The notes below the pieces were generated by a model. The model saw only the letters and a list, made by a program, of their open reading frames with translations, was not told where the DNA came from and searched no databases. From an uncultured Brachyspira sp. (GTDB lineage Bacteria; Spirochaetota; Brachyspiria; Brachyspirales; Brachyspiraceae), in NCBI RefSeq assembly GCF_910578695.1, contig NZ_CAJTQJ010000067.1:1-5283 (forward strand): a DNA stretch of 5,283 bases, given 5' to 3'. Positions 5,038-5,283 of this stretch are shown here, in pieces. The translations under genes were made by a program, and so were the position numbers. The stretch's first letter is position 1, and each line of letters begins with the position of its first letter.

Positions 5038-5283
5038 ATGTCTGAAACTACTATAGACACAGTACAAATATTTAATCTATTACCATTTTTTATTTTATAT
5101 GATTTGTCAATAAATACTAAAAAAGAATCGTATATAACAGAAAAAAAATTAAATAATTCAGCAAATATTATAGTATGGTTTATTGTATTTATAAAATGTA
5201 TAGATATTTTTATACCAAAATTTAAAATAGACAAGACAAGACAAGACAAGACAAGACAAGACAAGACAAGACAAGACAAGACA
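5038..5283 (+). CDS. Unrecognised ORF, 3'-truncated, with hydrophobic segments and pentamer repeat
   Basis: I do not recognise this protein. ATG at 5038 is preceded by AAGGA (5023-5027) at 10 nt. The frame stays open for 82 codons to the window end. Residues 10-25 (around QIFNLLPFFILYDLSI) are hydrophobic, and residues about 43-60 (around NIIVWFIVFIKCIDIFI) could be a membrane segment. Between them is a polar Lys/Asn/Glu-rich stretch. From codon 65 the AGACA pentamer tract encodes a cyclic Asp-Lys-Thr-Arg-Gln. What follows the tract is unseen, so the gene may be a longer enzyme or membrane protein with an internal repeat, or a short ORF shut off by frame. Its place, divergent from a GT61 gene in a glycosyltransferase cluster, suggests a role in the same glycan pathway, but this is inference. 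The opposite strand is also open here but gives a Phe/Ser/Leu-rich peptide typical of antisense to Lys/Asn-rich coding DNA. Confidence 0.5.
   Translation, partial: MSETTIDTVQIFNLLPFFILYDLSINTKKESYITEKKLNNSANIIVWFIVFIKCIDIFIPKFKIDKTRQDKTRQDKTRQDKT
5229..5283 (+). repeat. Pentanucleotide tandem repeat AGACA, at least eleven copies
   Basis: Eleven exact AGACA units run from 5229 to the last base of the window, so the real copy number is unknown. The tract is in frame in the ORF starting at 5038 and encodes cyclic D-K-T-R-Q in every frame without a stop. Slippage by one unit would shift the frame of whatever follows. The unit differs by one base from the AGACC rotation of the repeat at 905-956. 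Confidence 0.96.

Noticed and set aside
5013..5279. Minus-strand frame through the AGACA tract giving repeated Cys-Leu-Val-Leu-Ser
   Set aside because: The pentamer has no stop in any frame on either strand, so such frames are expected. The rest is Phe/Ile/Ser-rich antisense composition, and the plus strand has a ribosome binding site and ATG.

Overview
The window is very AT-rich, bacterial and almost fully coding. It reads as part of a surface-polysaccharide (LOS/LPS, O-antigen or capsule-like) glycosyltransferase cluster. The strong A/T bias, Lys/Asn/Ile/Tyr-rich proteins, TAA stops, standard code (Trp is TGG) and dense run of GT2, GT-B and GT61 enzymes fit a host-associated spirochaete such as Brachyspira. 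That genus is inferred from style only. Other AT-rich groups such as Campylobacterota or Fusobacteria cannot be excluded.

Layout: (1) 1-959 (+), a GT2 glycosyltransferase cut off at its 5' side by the window edge. It ends in a tract of ten CCAGA pentamers followed directly by a stop. (2) 960-1067, a strong intrinsic terminator whose U-run almost touches the ribosome binding site of the next gene. (3) 1068-2231 (+), a complete GT2 paralogue that shares a 326-bp, two-mismatch block with the first gene but has a diverged C-terminal half. (4) 2327-3445 (+), a GT-B fold (GT4-like) glycosyltransferase behind a candidate promoter. (5) 3442-4944 (-), a GT61 (DUF563) glycosyltransferase that overlaps the previous gene tail-to-tail by 4 bp. 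(6) 4945-5037, a compact divergent promoter region. (7) 5038 to the window end (+), an unrecognised partial ORF with hydrophobic segments that runs into at least eleven AGACA pentamers at the edge.

Together the four enzymes look like transferases adding successive sugars to one surface glycan. Donors and acceptors cannot be read from sequence. What stands out is built-in variability. Two pentanucleotide tracts whose units differ by one base (AGACC and AGACA) lie in frame in two genes, so slippage would change reading frame and C-terminus. Two tandem GT2 paralogues share a nearly identical donor-domain block and differ in the acceptor half, as expected from recombination or gene conversion. 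In the first gene, one of the three repeat-determined frames carries translation through the terminator hairpin and stops inside the ribosome binding site of the second gene. Repeat number could therefore also set transcription of the downstream paralogue. That idea is an inference and is testable.

Both window edges lie in repeats (the duplicated GT2 block on the left, the pentamer tract on the right). This is where short-read assemblies commonly break, so the window may be a whole contig.
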